A DNA stretch of 64,000 nt, taken from Nonomuraea polychroma (GTDB lineage: Bacteria; Actinomycetota; Actinomycetes; Streptosporangiales; Streptosporangiaceae). Below the pieces are notes generated by a model that was not told the DNA's origin, did not search any database, and saw nothing but the letters and a program-made list of their open reading frames with translations. The DNA is taken from NCBI RefSeq assembly GCF_004011505.1, contig NZ_SAUN01000001.1, positions 1,922,001-1,986,000 on the forward strand, given 5' to 3'. The translations under genes and the position numbers were made by a program. Positions 7,686 through 17,287 of the stretch are shown here, in pieces. The number at the start of each line of letters is the position of its first letter. Position 1 is the first letter of the stretch.

Positions 7686-8599
7686 CCTTTGGTGGAGCCG
7701 AGCGTGAGCCCGGCCACGAACTGCTTGTGCAAGAGCTGGAACACGATCAGCGTCGGCAGCGCCACCAGCACCGACCCGGCGGCCAGCAGGTTGTAGTCGG
7801 TGAAGAACTGGCCGCGCAGGTTGTTCAGCGCCGAGGTGACGGGCAGCTTGTCGCCCGACGACATCAGCACCAGCGCCCACAGGAAGTCGTTGTACATCCA
7901 GGTGAACTGCAGCGTGGACAGCGCCGCCAGCACCGGCCGGCACAGCGGCAACGTCAGCCGCCAGTAGCGTTTCCACACCCCGGCCCCGTCCACCAGCGCC
8001 GCCTCGCTGATCTCCTCCGGGATCGTGCGCATGAAGTTGGCCATGACGAAGACGCAGAAGCCGAACTGGAAGGCCACGTGGATGAGGATCAGCCCGAGGT
8101 AGGAGTCGTAGAGCGACTGCGAGTCCGACAACCACGCCGGCAGCGGGATGAGCGTGTAGAGGGTGTAGAGCGGGGTGATGAGGACCTGCGGCGGCAGCAG
8201 GTTCCCGGCGGTGAACACGATCAGCAGCGTCTTGCGGCCCGGGATGCGCAGCCGCGCGATCGCGAACGCCGTGAACGACGCCATGAACAACGTGATCAGC
8301 ACGCCGGGGATCACGATGATCAGGGTGTTGAGGTAGTAGCGAGGCAGCTCGGCCTGGCTCCACGCCTCCCCGTAGTAGTCGAGCGTGAGGTGCTCGGGCA
8401 GCGAGAAGTAACCCAGCCGGGCGGTCTCCTCGTAAGGCCGCAGCGAGGCGTACACCGCCAGCGCGAGCGGCACCAGCCACCCCAGTGCCACCAGCACCAG
8501 GAACACGTGCAGCAGGATCCGGAGCGGCCGGACCGGCCGCCGTGAGGGCGAGCGCTGCGACTCGGCCGGGGGAGCGGCGGGCGGTGCGGTGAGCGTCAT
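7682..8599 (-). CDS. Carbohydrate ABC transporter permease (MalG type)
   Basis: The 305-residue protein has six predicted membrane helices and the cytoplasmic coupling motif EAALVDGAGVWKRYWRLTLPL, the EAA loop of MalG-type permeases. The N-terminus is a Pro/Ala-rich tail. I start at the ATG at 8599, whose ATGA overlaps the stop of the partner permease. It is the last gene of a three-gene sugar importer operon. No ATP-binding subunit follows, as is usual for actinomycete CUT1 systems that share MsiK. Confidence 0.93.
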   Translation of the reverse strand: MTLTAPPAAPPAESQRSPSRRPVRPLRILLHVFLVLVALGWLVPLALAVYASLRPYEETARLGYFSLPEHLTLDYYGEAWSQAELPRYYLNTLIIVIPGVLITLFMASFTAFAIARLRIPGRKTLLIVFTAGNLLPPQVLITPLYTLYTLIPLPAWLSDSQSLYDSYLGLILIHVAFQFGFCVFVMANFMRTIPEEISEAALVDGAGVWKRYWRLTLPLCRPVLAALSTLQFTWMYNDFLWALVLMSSGDKLPVTSALNNLRGQFFTDYNLLAAGSVLVALPTLIVFQLLHKQFVAGLTLGSTKG

Positions 8600-9471
8600 C
8601 GCCCCTCCTCCCTGAACAGCTGCGACAGGTACGTGACGATGAACCCCAGCGAGATCACCAGCAGCACCACCGCGATCGCGGAGCCGAACCCGATCCTGCT
8701 GGCCTCGCCCACGATGTTCTCGGTCACGAGCACGGACAGCAGTTCGAGCCCGTTCCGGCCCTTGTTGATGGCGTAGACGATGTCGAAGGCCCGCAGCGCC
8801 TCGATCACCGTGATCACCAGCACGATCACGTTGATCGGCCGCAGCGTGGGGAACACCACGCGGAAGAACGCCTGCCGCTCGTTGGCCCCGTCGATGGCCG
8901 CCGCCTCCTTCAGCGCCGGATCCACGGCCTTCAGCCCCGCCAGATAGATGATCATGACGTAGCCGACGTGCCGCCAGGCGGCCGCCACCATGACGACCCA
9001 GATGTTGATCGAGCTGTCGCCGAGCCAGTCCACGGTCAGCCCGGTCACCGCGTTCAGCACGCCGTAGTCGGAGGAGTAGACCAGCTGCGCGATGAAGCCG
9101 ACGACGGCCAGCGACAACACGACCGGCATGTAGAGCGCGCTCTGGTAGAACCGTGACAGCCGCAGCCGCCGGTCCAGCAGCACCGCGCAGAACAGCCCGA
9201 ACGGCGTCGCGATCAGCCCGAGGAAGCCCAGCCACAACACGTTGTTGCGGATGGCCGACCAGAACGGCGGATATTCGGCGGCCAGGTCGTGGTAGTTCTG
9301 CCCGCCCACCCACTCGATGGGGCCGATGCCGCCCCAGTCGGTGGCGGACAGCCCGATGGAGGCCAGCGTGGGCCCCCAGATGAGGCCCACGTTGACGATG
9401 ACGGCCACCCCCAGCCCGATGACCAGCACGGTCACGTCGCGGCCGGAGTAGCGACGGGTCTTGACAGCCAT
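8596..9471 (-). CDS. Carbohydrate ABC transporter permease (MalF type)
   Basis: This 291-residue membrane protein has an EAA loop, KEAAAIDGANERQAFFRVVFPTL, and six or so helices. It pairs with the downstream MalG-type permease to form the channel. Start and stop overlap both neighbours by four bases (ATGA), showing a tightly coupled operon. Confidence 0.93.
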   Translation of the reverse strand: MAVKTRRYSGRDVTVLVIGLGVAVIVNVGLIWGPTLASIGLSATDWGGIGPIEWVGGQNYHDLAAEYPPFWSAIRNNVLWLGFLGLIATPFGLFCAVLLDRRLRLSRFYQSALYMPVVLSLAVVGFIAQLVYSSDYGVLNAVTGLTVDWLGDSSINIWVVMVAAAWRHVGYVMIIYLAGLKAVDPALKEAAAIDGANERQAFFRVVFPTLRPINVIVLVITVIEALRAFDIVYAINKGRNGLELLSVLVTENIVGEASRIGFGSAIAVVLLVISLGFIVTYLSQLFREEGR

Positions 9472-10763
9472 CAGCGGAAGATGTTGGCCTTCTGCTTCTC
9501 GATGCTCGCCAGCAAGGAGTCGATCTCGTTGGGCTTGCTCACGAACGACTGCAGCGACGGGATCATCACGGTGGAGGCGAAGTCCGGCCGCGTGTCGCGG
9601 TCGAGGAACTGCGCGATGTGCGTGGCCTTCGACACCAGCTCGGCGCCGCGCTTCTGCAGGGCGCTGTAGCCGGAGGTGTCGGCCTTGGAGCTGGCCGCGA
9701 GCGTGCCCGGGTCCAGCTTGGTGGCGATGTTCTGCGAGGAGGCCTGGGCCAGGTGCTTGAGCAGCGCCTTGGCCCCGTCCACGTTCTTGGCCTTGGCGGA
9801 GATCATGTAGCCGTCGATGGGGGCGTCGATCGAGTCGGTGCCGAACTGCGGGTTGATCTCGGGGAAGGTGAAGAAGTCGAGGTCGTCGCGGTCGGCCTCG
9901 GGGAACTGCTGGGCGACGAACATGCCGAGCAGGTACATCCCCGTCTTCTTCTGCGCCAGCGACTGCCCGGCCTCCTGCCAGGTACGCCCCAGCGCCGCGG
10001 GCTGGTGGTACTCCATCAGCCCCCGCCAGGTGTCGAACACCTGCCTGACCCGCGGATCCGTCCACGACTCCTTGCCGCCCATGAGCGAGATGTGGAAGTC
10101 GTAGCCGTTCGTGCGCATGTTGAGGATGTCGAACGTGCCCATCGCCGGCCAGCCGTCCTTGTCGGCGAACGCGATGGGGATGATCCCGTCGGCCTTCATC
10201 TTCTTGGCCAGCGCGGTGAACTCGTCCAGCGTCGCGGGCGGCTCGTACCCCTTCTCCTGCCAGACGCTCTTGCGGTAGAAGACCGCCCACGGATAGTACG
10301 TGGACGGCACGAAATACTGCTTGCCGTCGACGCCCGTCGACTGGTCCTTGAACGCCTGCGTGTAGTCACCGCCGATCTCCTGCCACACGTCCGAGATGTC
10401 GATGGCCAGTCCCTGCTCGGCGAAGAACTGCATGCGGTAGCCCGCGAACCAGGTGAACACGTCGTCCGGCGTGCCCCTGAGGTACCGGTTGATGTTCTCC
10501 TGGAACGTGTTGTGGTCGACAGTGTTGATCTTGACGGTCGCCTGGGTGAAGGCCTTCACCTGGGTGTCGAGGGACTTCTTCGGGATCTCGTCGGAGGCGT
10601 TCGAGCCGAGGGTGACCGTGCCGAGGTTGCCGCCGGAGGCCGAGCCGCCGCCAGGGGCGGGGGAGGGAGTGTCGGACCCGCATCCGACGAGGGCGGCGGG
10701 GACGCCGAGCGCGGCGGCTCCGAGCAGAAGATTGCGGCGGGATATCGGCAGTCGTTGGGCCAT
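9471..10763 (-). CDS. Sugar ABC transporter substrate-binding lipoprotein
   Basis: A 430-residue extracellular solute-binding protein of family 1. The N-terminus has a twin-arginine pattern (SRRNLL) and a lipobox LVGCG, so it is probably exported by Tat or Sec and lipid-anchored at the Cys. The mature part opens with a Ser/Gly/Pro linker. It is the first gene of the importer operon, with GGAGG-like sequence before the ATG. The sugar cannot be predicted, but the neighbouring DeoR regulator hints at a sugar or polyol whose phosphate is the inducer. Confidence 0.92.
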   Translation of the reverse strand: MAQRLPISRRNLLLGAAALGVPAALVGCGSDTPSPAPGGGSASGGNLGTVTLGSNASDEIPKKSLDTQVKAFTQATVKINTVDHNTFQENINRYLRGTPDDVFTWFAGYRMQFFAEQGLAIDISDVWQEIGGDYTQAFKDQSTGVDGKQYFVPSTYYPWAVFYRKSVWQEKGYEPPATLDEFTALAKKMKADGIIPIAFADKDGWPAMGTFDILNMRTNGYDFHISLMGGKESWTDPRVRQVFDTWRGLMEYHQPAALGRTWQEAGQSLAQKKTGMYLLGMFVAQQFPEADRDDLDFFTFPEINPQFGTDSIDAPIDGYMISAKAKNVDGAKALLKHLAQASSQNIATKLDPGTLAASSKADTSGYSALQKRGAELVSKATHIAQFLDRDTRPDFASTVMIPSLQSFVSKPNEIDSLLASIEKQKANIFR

Positions 10764-10947
10764 GGGGGTTCCTCCTAGCCGGACCCTTCAGATTCCCCCG
10801 AGTTCGCTCACCTTCATTCATGGAAAAGCCAACATTTCGGACTGTCAACGCACGGTTTCATGACGAATCAGCCACAGTCCCGACGTCACGGCCGTGTCAT
10901 CATGCGATCGAGAATGATGTCGGAATCTGTTGGGATCTGGTGGTGCG

Positions 10948-11739
10948 ATGCTCGCCCCGCAGCGTCAGCAGGCGATTCTCGAGCTCGTCAGGCAGCACGG
11001 CGGCGTCCGGGTGATCGAGCTGGTGCGCGCGTTCGGCGTCTCCGACATCACCATCCGCCGCGACCTGGAGATGCTGGCCGAGCGTGGCCTGCTGGCCAAG
11101 GTGCACGGCGGTGCCACGACGATCGGCTCCACCGACGAGCCCGGTTTCGCCCTCAAGTCCGTTCGCCAGGAAGAGGAGAAACAGGCCATCGCCCGCCACG
11201 CCGCCGCCCTGGTGGACGCGGGGACCGCGGTGGCGCTGTCGGCGGGCACCACCACGTGGGCGCTCGCGCACCGCCTGGCCGCCGTCCCGGCCCTGACCGT
11301 CGTGACGAACTCGGTGCGCGTGGCCGACGTCTTCCAGCACTCGGGACGGACCGACCAGACGGTCGTGCTCACCGGCGGCGTGCGCACTCCCTCCGACGCC
11401 CTCGTCGGTCCCGTCGCGGTGACGGCGATCCGCCAGCTCAACGTGGACCTGCTGTTCCTCGGCGTGCACGGCATGACCCTCAGGGCCGGCTTCACCACCC
11501 CGAACATGATGGAGGCGGAGACCGACCGCGCCCTCGTGGAGGCCGCCGGCCGGCTGGTCGTGCTCGCCGACCACACCAAGTGGGGCACGGTCGGCATCAG
11601 CACCATCGCCCGGCTCGGTGAGGCCGACGTGCTCGTCTCCGACGCCGGATTGCCGCGGCCGGCGAGGGAGGCGCTGGCCGAGCAGGTCGGCGAACTCGTC
11701 ATCGCCGATCCCGGCGCGGGGGCGACGCCTACGACTTAG
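10948..11739 (+). CDS. DeoR/GlpR family transcriptional regulator
   Basis: An N-terminal DeoR winged helix (QRQQAILELVRQHGGVRVIEL, then the recognition helix VSDITIRRDLEML) is followed by the sugar-phosphate sensor domain. That domain has the ALSAGTTTWALA phosphate loop and TGGVRTPSDALVGP. Length is normal at 263 residues from the ATG at 10948. In-frame TTG and GTG codons just upstream are alternatives. It is divergent from the sugar importer operon and is its likely local regulator. The 184-base region between them shows no operator that I could defend. Confidence 0.9.
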   Translation: MLAPQRQQAILELVRQHGGVRVIELVRAFGVSDITIRRDLEMLAERGLLAKVHGGATTIGSTDEPGFALKSVRQEEEKQAIARHAAALVDAGTAVALSAGTTTWALAHRLAAVPALTVVTNSVRVADVFQHSGRTDQTVVLTGGVRTPSDALVGPVAVTAIRQLNVDLLFLGVHGMTLRAGFTTPNMMEAETDRALVEAAGRLVVLADHTKWGTVGISTIARLGEADVLVSDAGLPRPAREALAEQVGELVIADPGAGATPTT

Positions 11740-11749
11740 CCTGACGGTC

Positions 11750-13630
11750 ATGAGCTCCACGCGCCGCAGCATCGCGGAGGCCGCCGGTTTAGTCTGGCAC
11801 GCCGGCCCCATGCGGGCGGTGTGCCACGCGCTCGTCACGTTCGTCCAGGCCGCACTGCCGGTCGCGGTCGCCTGGCTGACCAAGCTGGTGCTGGACGAGC
11901 TGGTCCGCGGCGCCACGGTCGCGGAACTGGCCGCGCTCCTCGTGCCGCTGGTGGTCGTCGGGGTGGCCATCGCCGCGTTGCCGCAGCTCAGCGCGTACAT
12001 CGGGGCGGAGCTGGGCAGGCGCGTGTCGACGTACGCCCTCGACCGGCTCTACGTCGCCATGGAGCGCATCGTCGGCCTCGGCCCGTTCGAGACGCCCGCG
12101 TTCCTGGACCGGCTCCGCCTGGCCTCGCAGGGCGGCACGATGGCGCCCGTCTTCGTCGGCAGCGCCTTCGGGCTGGCCAGCACCGTCCTGACGATCGGCG
12201 GGTTCATCGGCTCGGTCGTGATCCTGTCCCCGGTGATGGCCGTCGTCGTGCTGGTCGCCGGCGTCCCGGCGCTGATCGCGCAGATCGCGCTGGCCAGGAG
12301 GCGGGCCAAGCTGATGCTGGAGCTCGCACCCGTGCAGCGCCGCGAGTTCTTCTACTCCCACCTGCTCGGCAGCGTCGAGGCGGCCAAGGAGGTGCGGCTG
12401 TTCGGGCTCGGCGCCTTTATGCGCGCCCGCATGCTGGCCGAGCGCCGCACCGCCGACCGGGCCCACCGTGCCCTGGAGCGCAGGGACCTGCTCGTCGAGG
12501 GTGGCCTGGAGCTGCTGGGCGCCCTGATCGCCGGGGGCGGCCTGATCTGGGCGGTGCTCGCCGCCAGGACCGGGACGCTGACCGTCGGCGACGTGTCGAT
12601 GTTCATCGCCGCTGTGGCCGGGCTGCAGGGCGGGCTGTCGGCGCTGGTGAGCGGCATCGCCTCCACGCATCACCAGCTGCTCCTGTTCGGCCACTACGCC
12701 GACATCGTGCACATCGAGCCCGACCTGCCCGTCGCCGCCGACCCGGAGCCCACCCCGCCGCTGAGGCAGGGCATCGAGCTGCGTGACGTGTGGTTCCGCT
12801 ACGCCGACGACCTGCCCTGGATCCTGCGCGGCGTCACACTCACCCTCCCGTACGGCAAGGCCGTCGCCGTCGTCGGGCTCAACGGCGCCGGCAAGAGCAC
12901 CCTCGCCAAGCTGCTGTGCCGCCTGTACGACCCGACCCGCGGCTCCATCCACTGGGACGGCGTGGACCTGCGCGACCTGGACCCCGCCGGGCTGCGCGCC
13001 CGGCTCGGCGCGGTGTTCCAGGACCACATGACGTACGACTTCAGCGCCCGCGACAACATCGCCGTCGGCGACCTGAGGGCGCTCGACGACCTGGACCGGA
13101 TCAAGGCGGCGGCCATCCGGGCCGGCGTGGACGACGCGATCAGCGCGCTGCCGGACGGCTACGACACGGCGCTGACCAGAATGTTCGTCTTCACCCTCAA
13201 GCGCGGCAAGCAGCCGTCCACCGGCGTCACGCTGTCCGGCGGCCAGTGGCAGCGGGTGGCGCTGGCCAGGGCCTTCCTGCGGGACCACGCCGACTTCATG
13301 ATCCTGGACGAGCCCAGCTCGGGGCTGGATCCGGAGGCGGAGCACGACGTGCACCTGCGCATGCGCCGCTACCGGGCCGACCGGACGAGCCTGCTGATCT
13401 CCCACAGGCTCAACGCGGTGCGTGAGGCGGACCTGATCGCGGTGCTGGCGGACGGGGAGATCGCCGAGCAGGGCCGCCACGACGAGCTGATGGCCGCGGA
13501 CGGGCTCTATGCGCGGTTGTTCCGGATCCAGGCCAGCGGCTACCAGGACGAGGCCGTGCCAGGTCCCGGCGCCCTCCCGGACGGCTTCCCCGGGGCGCTG
13601 CCCCTCCCGAGGCCTCCCGACCTGCCCTAA
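11750..13630 (+). CDS. ABC transporter, fused permease and ATPase (exporter type)
   Basis: This 626-residue half-transporter has an N-terminal six-helix membrane domain (about residues 1-330). The nucleotide-binding domain has Walker A GLNGAGKST, signature LSGGQWQRVALARAF, Walker B MILDEP and the H-loop LISHRL. A short extra stretch sits just before the signature (the LTRMFVFTLKRGKQPSTG region). A single half-transporter must homodimerise or pair with one elsewhere. The end overlaps the convergent fadD gene by four bases. The substrate is unknown; lantibiotic and lipid exporters share this layout. Confidence 0.88.
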   Translation: MSSTRRSIAEAAGLVWHAGPMRAVCHALVTFVQAALPVAVAWLTKLVLDELVRGATVAELAALLVPLVVVGVAIAALPQLSAYIGAELGRRVSTYALDRLYVAMERIVGLGPFETPAFLDRLRLASQGGTMAPVFVGSAFGLASTVLTIGGFIGSVVILSPVMAVVVLVAGVPALIAQIALARRRAKLMLELAPVQRREFFYSHLLGSVEAAKEVRLFGLGAFMRARMLAERRTADRAHRALERRDLLVEGGLELLGALIAGGGLIWAVLAARTGTLTVGDVSMFIAAVAGLQGGLSALVSGIASTHHQLLLFGHYADIVHIEPDLPVAADPEPTPPLRQGIELRDVWFRYADDLPWILRGVTLTLPYGKAVAVVGLNGAGKSTLAKLLCRLYDPTRGSIHWDGVDLRDLDPAGLRARLGAVFQDHMTYDFSARDNIAVGDLRALDDLDRIKAAAIRAGVDDAISALPDGYDTALTRMFVFTLKRGKQPSTGVTLSGGQWQRVALARAFLRDHADFMILDEPSSGLDPEAEHDVHLRMRRYRADRTSLLISHRLNAVREADLIAVLADGEIAEQGRHDELMAADGLYARLFRIQASGYQDEAVPGPGALPDGFPGALPLPRPPDLP

Positions 13631-15375
13631 CGGCTGCTGTAGAGCTCGTCGATCTCCTTGGCGAAGTCGCGCATGACGAGGCCGCGCTTGACCTTCAGCG
13701 TCGGCGTCAGGTGCCCGCTGTCCTCAGTGATGTCCCGGTCCAGGATCAGGAACTTCTTGATCTGCTCGGCCTTCGACACCGACAGGTTCGCCCGGTCCAC
13801 CGCCGTCTGGATGTCCGCCTGCACCTTCGGGTCCGCCCGCAGCTCGGACACGGACGATCCGGCGGGCACGGCCTCGGGATCCAGGGTGACGAGGGCGGCC
13901 ACGAACGGGCGGCCGTCGCCGATGATCATTGCCTGGGAGATCAGCGGATGGGCGCGCAGCGCGTCCTCCAGCGGCCCCGGCGCGACGTTCTTGCCGGCCG
14001 CGGTCACCAGGATCTCCTTCTTGCGCCCGGTGATCCGCAGGTAGCCGTCGGCGTCCAGCTCGCCCACGTCGCCGGTGTGGAACCAGCCGTCGGCGTCGAT
14101 CACCTCGGCCGTGGCCTCGTCGTTCTTCCAGTAGCCGGGGAAGACGTGCCTGCCCTTGGCCAGGATCTCGCCGTCGTCGGCGATGCGCAGGGTGACGCCG
14201 GGCAGCGGCTTGCCCACCGTGCCGATCTTGTTGGCGCCCGGCATGTTGACCGAGCACGGCGCGGAGGTCTCGGTCAGGCCGTATCCCTCGAAGACCTCGA
14301 TGCCGACGCCCTTGAAGAAGTGGCCGAGCCGCTCGCCCAGGGCGCCACCGCCGGACACGGCGGCCGACAGCCGCCCGCCGGTGGCGGCCCGCAGCTTGGA
14401 GTAGACCAGCTTGTCGAACACCGCCCGCTGCAGCCGCAGCCCCAGCGGCGCGCCGCCCGAGCTCTCCGCGCGGCTCCAGGCCACCGCCACGTCCACGGCG
14501 CGGGCGAAGATCTTGCCCTTGCCGCCCGCGATGGCTTTCTGCTCGGCGCCGTTGTAGACCTTCTCGAACACCCGCGGCACGCCCAGCAGGAACGTGGGCT
14601 GGAAGTCCTGCAGGTCCGGGGCGACGTTCTTCATGTTCGGCGTGTGCGCGATGATCGCGCCCGCCTCCATGAGCACCACCTGGATCATCCGCGCGAAGAT
14701 GTGCGCCAGCGGGAGGAACAGCAGCGCCGATGGGTCCTTGCGGGCGAACAGCGGCTCCAGCGGCCCCCGCAGCACGTTGAGCGCCGTGAACAGCAGGTTG
14801 TCGTGGGTGATGCGGCACCCCTTGGGCCGGCCTGTGGTGCCGGAGGTGTAGACGATCGTGGCCAGGTCGGCTCCGGTCACCCGGGCGCGCCGCTCGTCCA
14901 CCTCGGCGTCGGCGATGTCGCCGGTCTCCAGTGTGCCGTCGACGCGCCACACGGACTTCAGTCCGGGCGCCGCCGCGCGCACCGTCTCCTCGTGCCCGTC
15001 CAGCTCGACGAACACCGCCTTGGCCTCGCTGTCGGACAGGATCCAGGCGACCTGCTCGGCCGAGGACGTCTCGTAGATCGGCACGGTGACCGCGCCGATG
15101 GACCAGATCGCGTAGTCGACGAGGGTCCACTCGTAGCGGGTGCGCGACATCAGCGCGACCCTGTCGCCATGCTCGATGCCCACCGTGATCAGCCCTTTGG
15201 CCACCGCGACCACCTGGTCGCGGAACTCCGACGCGGTGACCACCGGCCACCCCGCGTCGGTCTTGCGGCGCATGATGACGGCGCCGGGCTCCTGCTCGGC
15301 CCGTCGGAAGACGGTGTCGGCCAGGCTCGCCGAGGCGGGCACGTCGACCAGGACCGGGACGCTGTACTCGCGCAC
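13627..15375 (-). CDS. fadD: Long-chain fatty acid-CoA ligase (FadD15-like)
   Basis: A 582-residue ANL-superfamily enzyme with P-loop TIVYTSGTTGRPKG, adenylation motif EGYGLTET, GWFHTGDVGELDADGYL and the C-terminal lysine region GRKKEILVTAAGKNVAPG. It activates fatty acids to acyl-CoA in two steps. The N-terminal pattern and the genomic link to pimB match the FadD15 group. The GTG start at 15375 has GAGGAG eight bases upstream. Its promoter region now contains a group II intron. Confidence 0.93.
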   Translation of the reverse strand: MREYSVPVLVDVPASASLADTVFRRAEQEPGAVIMRRKTDAGWPVVTASEFRDQVVAVAKGLITVGIEHGDRVALMSRTRYEWTLVDYAIWSIGAVTVPIYETSSAEQVAWILSDSEAKAVFVELDGHEETVRAAAPGLKSVWRVDGTLETGDIADAEVDERRARVTGADLATIVYTSGTTGRPKGCRITHDNLLFTALNVLRGPLEPLFARKDPSALLFLPLAHIFARMIQVVLMEAGAIIAHTPNMKNVAPDLQDFQPTFLLGVPRVFEKVYNGAEQKAIAGGKGKIFARAVDVAVAWSRAESSGGAPLGLRLQRAVFDKLVYSKLRAATGGRLSAAVSGGGALGERLGHFFKGVGIEVFEGYGLTETSAPCSVNMPGANKIGTVGKPLPGVTLRIADDGEILAKGRHVFPGYWKNDEATAEVIDADGWFHTGDVGELDADGYLRITGRKKEILVTAAGKNVAPGPLEDALRAHPLISQAMIIGDGRPFVAALVTLDPEAVPAGSSVSELRADPKVQADIQTAVDRANLSVSKAEQIKKFLILDRDITEDSGHLTPTLKVKRGLVMRDFAKEIDELYSSR

Positions 15376-15407
15376 GAACTCAACTCCTCTTCGGGTGACG
15401 CCGCGAC

Positions 15408-15436
15408 GCTACCGCGTTAAGTTACGCGTCGGTAGC
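15408..15436. other. Inverted repeat next to intron insertion site
   Basis: GCTACCG (15408-15414) and CGGTAGC (15430-15436) form a 7-bp stem over a 15-base AT-containing loop. It ends eight bases before the proposed 5' end of the group II intron. Class C introns favour sites just 3' of hairpins, so this may be the target structure. It could equally be an operator for fadD. Confidence 0.4.
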
Positions 15437-15940
15437 CCTGTCATGTACGCCCGGCATGGGCGATTGCTTGGGGGTGAAAGTCCCCTGGAGGAAGAGGTAG
15501 TGCTAACTCCGAGCCGGAGGCAACTGCGTCGTCGTGAGGCGAGGTGGGGAGGAAGCCCGAGGCGAAACCCTGCACCGAGGAACGCGAACCGCGTATGAGG
15601 CATGCCAGCTGGGGTGAGCCTGCATGCTACGGCGAAGCCCGTCACTGCCAAGACGGCTGGTGTGTAAACGCGGCGGTTGCAGGGGGAAAGTGATCGTTCT
15701 TATCCGGGGAGGTCTGTCCGGGTGTCGGTTGTGCTGTCGTTGTCGCCGCGCCGACGGTGGTCATCGTGAGGTGGGCACTGACCGGGCAGAAGTCAGCAGA
15801 GGTCGTAGTACCGGTGAGGGGAACGGACAATCAGCCGGGAAGGACCGAACGTCAGGTAGAGCGGGTGAGGGTGAGGTGCTCGTGCCGGTCGCGGTGATCG
15901 CAGCCATCTCGCGTGTGCGGGCCCGTGGTGGGAGGGGCCG

Positions 15941-17287
15941 GTGCATCCGGTGAGTACCACGACGGAGCGTAGCGGCAGGTCGGCGCCCTTACCGGAGTCC
16001 GTGATCCCGGGCCTGGGGGTCTCGTTGTGGGAGCAGATGCTTTCGCCGGGGAATCTGGGCCGGGCGTTGAGGCGTGTGGAGGCCAACCGGGGCGCGCCTG
16101 GCGTGGACGGAATGAGCACGGAAGAACTTCGTCCGTGGATCCGCGAGCACTGGGCGAGCGTGCGGGAGGCGTTGGATGCGGGCACGTATCGGCCGTTGCC
16201 GGTCCGCCGGGTGGTGATCCCCAAACCCGGGGGCGGTCAGCGGATGCTGGGAGTGCCCACTGTGCTGGACAGGTTGATCCAGCAGGCGATTGCGCAAGTG
16301 CTCGTGCCGATCTTCGACCCGTTCTTTTCCGGTTCCAGCTTCGGGTTTCGCCCTGGCAAGTCCGCCCATCAGGCGGTGCGGGTCGCGCGGCGATGTGTGG
16401 AGGATGGGCTGCGATGGGTGGTAGATGTCGATCTTGAACGGTTCTTTGACCGGGTCCAGTTCGACGTGCTGATGGCACGGGTGGCGCGCAAGGTCGACGA
16501 CCGCAAGATCCTCAAACTCATCCGGGCGTATCTGGAGGCCGGAGTGATGGTCGATGGGATCGTCCAGGCCACGGTGGAGGGGACTCCTCAGGGTTCCCCG
16601 CTGTCGCCGATCTTGTCGAACATCATGCTGGATGATCTGGACCGGGAGTTGTGGAAACGCGGTCACCGGTTCGTCCGCTTCGCTGATGACATCCGTGTCT
16701 TCGTGCGCAGCAGACGGGCCGCGCACCGGGTGCTCGACTCGGTGACCACGATGATCGAGCAGCGGTTGAAACTCAAGGTCAACACCGAGAAGTCCTCGGT
16801 CCGGCACGCTCGCGAGGCGACGTTGCTGGGGTTCGGGTTCTTCTTCACTCGGTCCGGGGTCAAGATCCGGGTCGATCCAAAGGCGGTCAGCCGCCTGAAG
16901 GACCGCATCCGGGAGTTGACCAGTCGCAGGTGGAGCGTGTCGATGCCCTGCAGGATCGGCAAGCTCAACGCCTATGTCACCGGGTGGATGGCCTACTTCC
17001 ATCTGGCCGACACCCCCAGGGTGTTCAAGGATCTGGATGAGTGGTTTCGCCGTCGGATGCGGCAGATCCGCTGGAAAGAATGGAAGAAGCCCAAGACCCG
17101 ACGCCGCAACCTGCGCAAGCTCGGCATCCCTGACCACAAGGCCAGGGAATGGGCATCGAGCGGCAAGGGCTACTGGCGCATCGCGGGCTCACCCATCCTG
17201 GCGCGGGCACTGCCCAACATCCACTGGACCGACCTTGGCCTGAAGGGTCTCTATCCGACCTGGCACAGGCTCAAAACCACGGCCTGA
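15941..17287 (+). CDS. ltrA: Group II intron reverse transcriptase/maturase
   Basis: A 448-residue intron-encoded protein with reverse-transcriptase blocks RT1-RT7: VEANRGAPGVDGM, IPKPGGGQRMLGVPTVLDRL, FGFRPGKSAHQAV, VDVDLERFFD, GTPQGSPLSPILSNIML and the catalytic box F247-A-D-D. A maturase/X domain follows. There is no HNH endonuclease domain; the protein ends about 25 residues after SSGKGYWR. The sequence is closest to what I know of class C/ML-like bacterial enzymes. The usual box is YADD, and Phe in the first position is a minor but real variant. GGAGGGG precedes the GTG start. It aids splicing and retrohoming of its host intron. Confidence 0.93.
   Translation: MHPVSTTTERSGRSAPLPESVIPGLGVSLWEQMLSPGNLGRALRRVEANRGAPGVDGMSTEELRPWIREHWASVREALDAGTYRPLPVRRVVIPKPGGGQRMLGVPTVLDRLIQQAIAQVLVPIFDPFFSGSSFGFRPGKSAHQAVRVARRCVEDGLRWVVDVDLERFFDRVQFDVLMARVARKVDDRKILKLIRAYLEAGVMVDGIVQATVEGTPQGSPLSPILSNIMLDDLDRELWKRGHRFVRFADDIRVFVRSRRAAHRVLDSVTTMIEQRLKLKVNTEKSSVRHAREATLLGFGFFFTRSGVKIRVDPKAVSRLKDRIRELTSRRWSVSMPCRIGKLNAYVTGWMAYFHLADTPRVFKDLDEWFRRRMRQIRWKEWKKPKTRRRNLRKLGIPDHKAREWASSGKGYWRIAGSPILARALPNIHWTDLGLKGLYPTWHRLKTTA

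Noticed and set aside
10764..10947. DeoR operator between importer and regulator
   Set aside because: Several TTTC/ATGA-like words occur but no repeat or palindrome stands out enough to call.
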